NCBI GenBank assembly: GCA_027704905.1
Contig: CM051013.1
Span: forward strand, 12,463,410-12,527,409
Direction: 5' to 3'
DNA from: Muraenolepis orangiensis
Taxonomy: Eukaryota; Chordata; Actinopteri; Gadiformes; Muraenolepididae
Length of the DNA stretch: 64,000 bases
The first letter of the stretch is position 1. Each line of letters begins with the position of its first letter. Below are positions 36,165-64,000 of this stretch, in pieces. The notes under the pieces are model-generated. The model saw only the letters and a program-made list of their open reading frames with translations, made no database searches and was not told where the DNA came from. A program made the translations under genes and the position numbers.

Positions 36165-36440
36165 CACTTTTATCCAAAGCACTTTACAAGTCATGCCTCA
36201 CATTCCCCCATTCATACAACAGGATTGCTCAGGGACACCTTGACAGTTTTTGCTAGGAGGAGCTGGGGATTGAACCAGCAACCTTCAGGTTGTGAGGCAA
36301 CCACTCTACCTCCTGAGCTACACTGCCGCCGTAGGGTACTGGTGCCTTGCTCAAGGGCAGTGTCCAGGTGTTTCGGGGACATGAACCGGCGAACATTCCG
36401 GTTTCCAAGCCAAACAGACTGAGCTACTGCCACCCCCCCC
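36165..36440 (-). mobile_element. Two tRNA-like SINE fragments
   Basis: Both show cttgctcaagg, a reversed B box (ggggattgaaccagcaacct and catgaaccggcga) and a reversed A box (cctcctgagctac and gactgagctactgcc). They are followed by poly-C/poly-A. Confidence 0.5.
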
Positions 36441-36881
36441 CCCCCCCCCCAAAAAAAAATGAATGGCTATATTGTTATAGTCTCTCTGGAAGGCTCCTTC
36501 AGAAAACCCCTGTTCATCTTTCACGATGGCCCATGGGGTCTTAACGGCTCATATCGTGGACCTATACAGAATTCCCCCACACACATCTTCAAATGTTCAA
36601 AGGTCACCCTATGAAAGGCCAGTAAGATTACAGTTTTGGCTGAATCACCTGAATGTTATGTGAACTAGACAATAATGAAGTCTTTGGTCTCATTCTATGT
36701 GGGGGCTTTCCCCCTTCCCCTCTCTCCCTCCCTCCCCCCCCCCCCCCCCCCACCACACACACACACAGGATATTGCTGAATAAGGTCACAGATATCCTGT
36801 TTACGTGAAGTCCAAACCAAGAAGGAAGTGCCTGTGCATTCGCATAGTGGAGTGGAGGTCATCAGTGACATCAATTATATT

Positions 36882-37050
36882 GTTTTATATCATACGGGAT
36901 ATGCTCTCTATGGGAGACATCTATGATATCGTACTGCAGTTTATCATACGGCATATACTCTCTATGGGAGACGTCTATGATATCGTACTACAGTTTATCA
37001 TACGGGATATACTCTCTATGGGAGACATCTATGATATTGTTCAATCATAC
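36882..37050. repeat. 54-bp tandem repeat, three copies
   Basis: Unit tttatcatacgggatatact followed by ctctatgggagacatctatg and atatcgtact. The copies differ at a few bases and read in frame as an 18-residue repeat (LSMGDIYDIV core). It lies between tmem51 and kazn. Confidence 0.85.
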
Positions 37051-37375
37051 ATATGTGACGATGGGGAGAGGGGCGATCAATTATGTCACACGGTAGTCGA
37101 CATCCCGATAACGATACTCCAGCTACTGATTGACCGTCATCATGCTCAATAAACATTGTGACACACGCAGCTTTCCAGGTAAGAGCTAGACCTCGATGAC
37201 GGCATGGAGGTAGCACACCTTGGCGCGAGATAGCGTGCGGTTTACAGGAGCGCAAAGTCAAATCCCACAATGATTTGCTTGTTTTTTACTGGACTAGGTG
37301 GGTGGGTGGGCGGTGATAGCTGAGATGGGCTTGGCCAGCAGGTCATCAACCCAAGAGGACGTTTCTTCAGGTGTG

Positions 37376-37534
37376 ACTGTGTGTGTGTGTGTGTGTGTGT
37401 TCGTGCATGAGAGAAAGGGTATTAAAGTGCATGAGAGTGAGTGAATTAATAAATGTGTGTGTTTGTGTGTGAGTGCGAATGTGTGTAATTAATGAGTCAG
37501 TCAGTGAGTGGGCATGTGAATTTGTGAGTGTAAG

Positions 37535-37578
<44 letters not shown>

Positions 37579-37631
37579 TGTATAAACACGTTCTTGTAAT
37601 GCAGTAGTCCAGCAGAGAACAGTACAGTGTG

Positions 37632-37664
<33 letters not shown>

Positions 37665-37714
37665 CGTGTGTAACAACATGTTCTTGTAATGCAGTAGTCC
37701 AGCAGAGAACAGTA

Positions 37715-37765
<51 letters not shown>
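37376..37765. repeat. (TG)n clusters with a duplicated approximately 90-bp spacer
   Basis: The spacer gttcttgtaatgcagtagtc plus cagcagagaacagtacagtg occurs at 37591-37631 and 37680-37720, each followed by (TG)n. Confidence 0.85.
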
Positions 37766-37767
<2 letters not shown>

Positions 37768-38395
37768 AACACAGTACAATGTGAGGGGTTCTGCATGTGG
37801 GTCAGCATAGCTGGTCATCTGAACACAGCGTTCATAAGGCCGCCACTGGGCTCAGGTTACTACACATGGTAATACAGACCAAAATCAGTCAATACTCTCT
37901 CCCAACTGTCCTGTCACACACACACATACACACACACACGCATGCACACACACACGCATGCGCACACACACTCACACTCAGATTAAATATGGGAAACAGC
38001 ACACCGATAGCTGAGAGATAACCTTTATTTCCTTACAGGTATCCACTCGTTCTTATTAACTTTCTTGATTAAGCCTTTTAGCTCAGGTATTTCTATTTTC
38101 AGTTTAAAGTGTCTGGCATCACGTCTGATGATATTTTCCATGTTTAAGAACACGTATACAATTTTAGAAGATTCAGAAGAAATAATTCAGAAACCGTTTG
38201 GACACCACTGTCCAAACAACCGTGTTCACGTCATGTAAAACATGTACAAAACGGAAAAACTACCGGGCAAAGTTCAACTTGTTTTTTTCTTTACTTCTGT
38301 TCAGTGTTTTCATCTTTATTTTCACAAGGCATTACATAACGACAGTTCTTGAAAAAGAACCAGCAAAGCTAATGTTATAAAATCTATTTTCTCTT

Positions 38396-38401
38396 TTTAT
38401 T
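38396..38401 (-). promoter_or_regulatory. Poly(A) signal of kazn
   Basis: AATAAA on the minus strand about 525 nt beyond the TGA stop at 38925-38927. A second one lies near 38024. Confidence 0.5.
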
Positions 38402-38643
38402 CATTTAATTTTAACGGTTAGTCGATGAGCTATCCCAGTGTCCTCTACAGACCTCGCTGTAAACCGTGAAATGGCTGTTTATGCTAATGAGGAAGAAACA
38501 CAGGAGCACAGTCCAGCCACTTTCACATATACATTTAAACATTTACATTTAATCATTTACATTTAAAATACAAAAATAAGTCATTCTTTAACTTGACAAT
38601 AGGCCTGAAGCCAGGAAATCGATGCCCTCAAAAAGCCTTGGCA

Positions 38644-38723
38644 AAGCCCCCCCAGCCCACTGATCTACAAAGCCCCCCCAGCCCACTGATCTACAAAGCC
38701 CCCCCAGCCCACTGATCTACAAA
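38644..38723. repeat. 29-bp tandem repeat, three copies, in the kazn 3' UTR
   Basis: Unit gcccccccagcccactgatc plus tacaaa. The partial duplicate at 40863-41363 has only one copy, so the array expanded after, or contracted since, that duplication. Confidence 0.85.
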
Positions 38724-38924
38724 ACATTTTCTGACGCTACAAAACTGGTTTAAAAAAACAACAACAACAAAAAAAGCTTAATTTAAGCTTAAGCTAAACT
38801 TTAAAAAGTGCATTCAGTCCGCCAAATCCAGGAAACTGGATTGGCTCCTCCGTATTCGTTTCCCGGGCCGACGAGGACGCACGCAGGTGGTTGTGGTGCG
38901 ACCGCTCCACCACCACTGGTGACC

Positions 38925-61921
<22,997 letters not shown>

Positions 61922-62253
61922 AAAATTTCACGTCAACAATTGATTTGATTGGTCTGGATCAGTTGTTAATTGTTAATTAATTCTTCTTCTTCTTTCTTTC
62001 TGAATTGACTTTAGTTGGATGTACACACTTCTTATTCAGCAGGTAGTATATATCGCTTTCTAATCATACATTTTACTAAAATGGAATTCAACACAAGGTA
62101 TACAAACATGACATATTCATAATCATGGATGACAATAATAGTATATAATCATAATAAAAGTCTTCTGACTCATTCCCACAATAAAGCACATACTGTCATT
62201 TAACCCTGGCAGCCAAATGCAAACAAAATACCCCAAAATGCACACAAGTGCAC

Positions 62254-62402
62254 AGACTCCTCCCACCTCCTCCCACCTCCTCCCACCTCCTCCACCTCCT
62301 CCCACCTCCTCCCACCTCCTCCCACCTCCTTCCCACCTCCTCCCACCTCCTCCCACCTCCTTCCACCTCCTCCCACCTCCTCCCACCTCCTCCCACCTCC
62401 TT
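62254..62402. repeat. (CCTCCCA)-type minisatellite
   Basis: Repeats of cacctcctcc(c)/cacctccttcc, about thirteen units of about 10-11 bp. Confidence 0.9.
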
Positions 62403-62498
62403 CACAAACAGCAGCCGTCTGTGCGAAACAGACAGGACCAGCTGATCTGTGTGTGTCCTCACAGCCCACACACCGCTAATAACACACACTACGCTAAC

Positions 62499-63660
<1,162 letters not shown>

Positions 63661-64000
63661 CATCACTCAAGACCCCCCTCCCCCTCCCACCCCAACAGTC
63701 ACACTTCTTCTGTCTAAAGCTCTTTCACGGCTGACTGACGCCCACCGCCGTTTGCCCGGAGGGGAGAGAAACAGCAGTGCTATAATCTCTCAAACGGAGC
63801 GTTAACACCGCCCGCCCGCCCGCCAAGCATGTCTGCAGCAGGGGAGGGGGGTGAGGGGAGGAGGGCATTCAATGCTGCTGTGTGCTGTACGACCTCTGAC
63901 CTCTCTGTAGGCCGTTGACTTGGTGTCTGAGGATGATGAAACCTCCATCCTGGTTGTCTTGTACTCGCCCTCCTCCTCTCTCTCTCTCTCTCTCTCTCTC
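63661..64000. other. End of window, kazn intron
   Basis: GC-richer unique sequence, then a terminal (CT)n. None of the expected upstream kazn coiled-coil exons is recognisable here, so they should lie to the right of the window. Confidence 0.4.

Overview
The window is vertebrate, almost certainly teleost fish, nuclear DNA. Genes are split by GT-AG introns, dinucleotide repeats are extremely dense (many (CA)n, (CT)n and (AT)n tracts over 100 bp), and the mobile DNA is of fish type: an intact Tc1-family transposon, hAT remnants and MITEs, LINE 3' ends and tRNA-like SINEs. The STR load recalls gadiform genomes, but I cannot name a species.

Left third (1-29.9 kb): a cluster of secreted pancreatic serine proteases of the elastase-2/chymotrypsin-C group. 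All complete members share one eight-exon structure. In order: exon 1 of a minus-strand gene running off the left edge (A0, 50-86); a dead plus-strand gene (psi-B0, 938-1726) carrying two frameshifts and cut by a hAT fragment; about 8 kb of repeats; a complete minus-strand elastase-2-like gene (A, 10760-15545); a complete plus-strand paralogue (B, 17138-20754); and a complete plus-strand gene closest to chymotrypsin C (C, 22027-29768), whose last intron holds the Tc1 element. A0/psi-B0 and A/B are two copies of one divergent gene pair, offset by 15,459 bp, so the cluster grew by segmental duplication. The proteins are predicted to be made as zymogens with a signal peptide, a Cys-containing propeptide and Arg|Val-Val activation, for digestion in the gut.

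Middle (30-38 kb): tmem51 on the minus strand (two coding exons, 312 aa, two membrane spans, C-terminal PPxY motif), convergent with gene C. Upstream lie a possible non-coding first exon, SINE-like repeats, a long hairpin and a 54-bp tandem repeat.

Right (38.4-64 kb): most of kazn (kazrin) on the minus strand. Twelve phase-consistent exons encode the C-terminal 623 residues: coiled coil, basic linker, three SAM domains and a conserved EVTNV tail. The N-terminal exons lie beyond 64 kb. The order elastase/ctrc - tmem51 - kazn agrees with the human 1p36 neighbourhood, which supports the assignments.

The most unusual structures are in kazn. A 46-bp minisatellite of about 21 units has copied the end of a coding exon together with its 5' splice site. 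The exon at 52.3 kb can either splice on to the SAM exons or read through to a stop. The terminal exon has been partly duplicated. (CU)n microsatellites form the polypyrimidine tracts of several acceptors.
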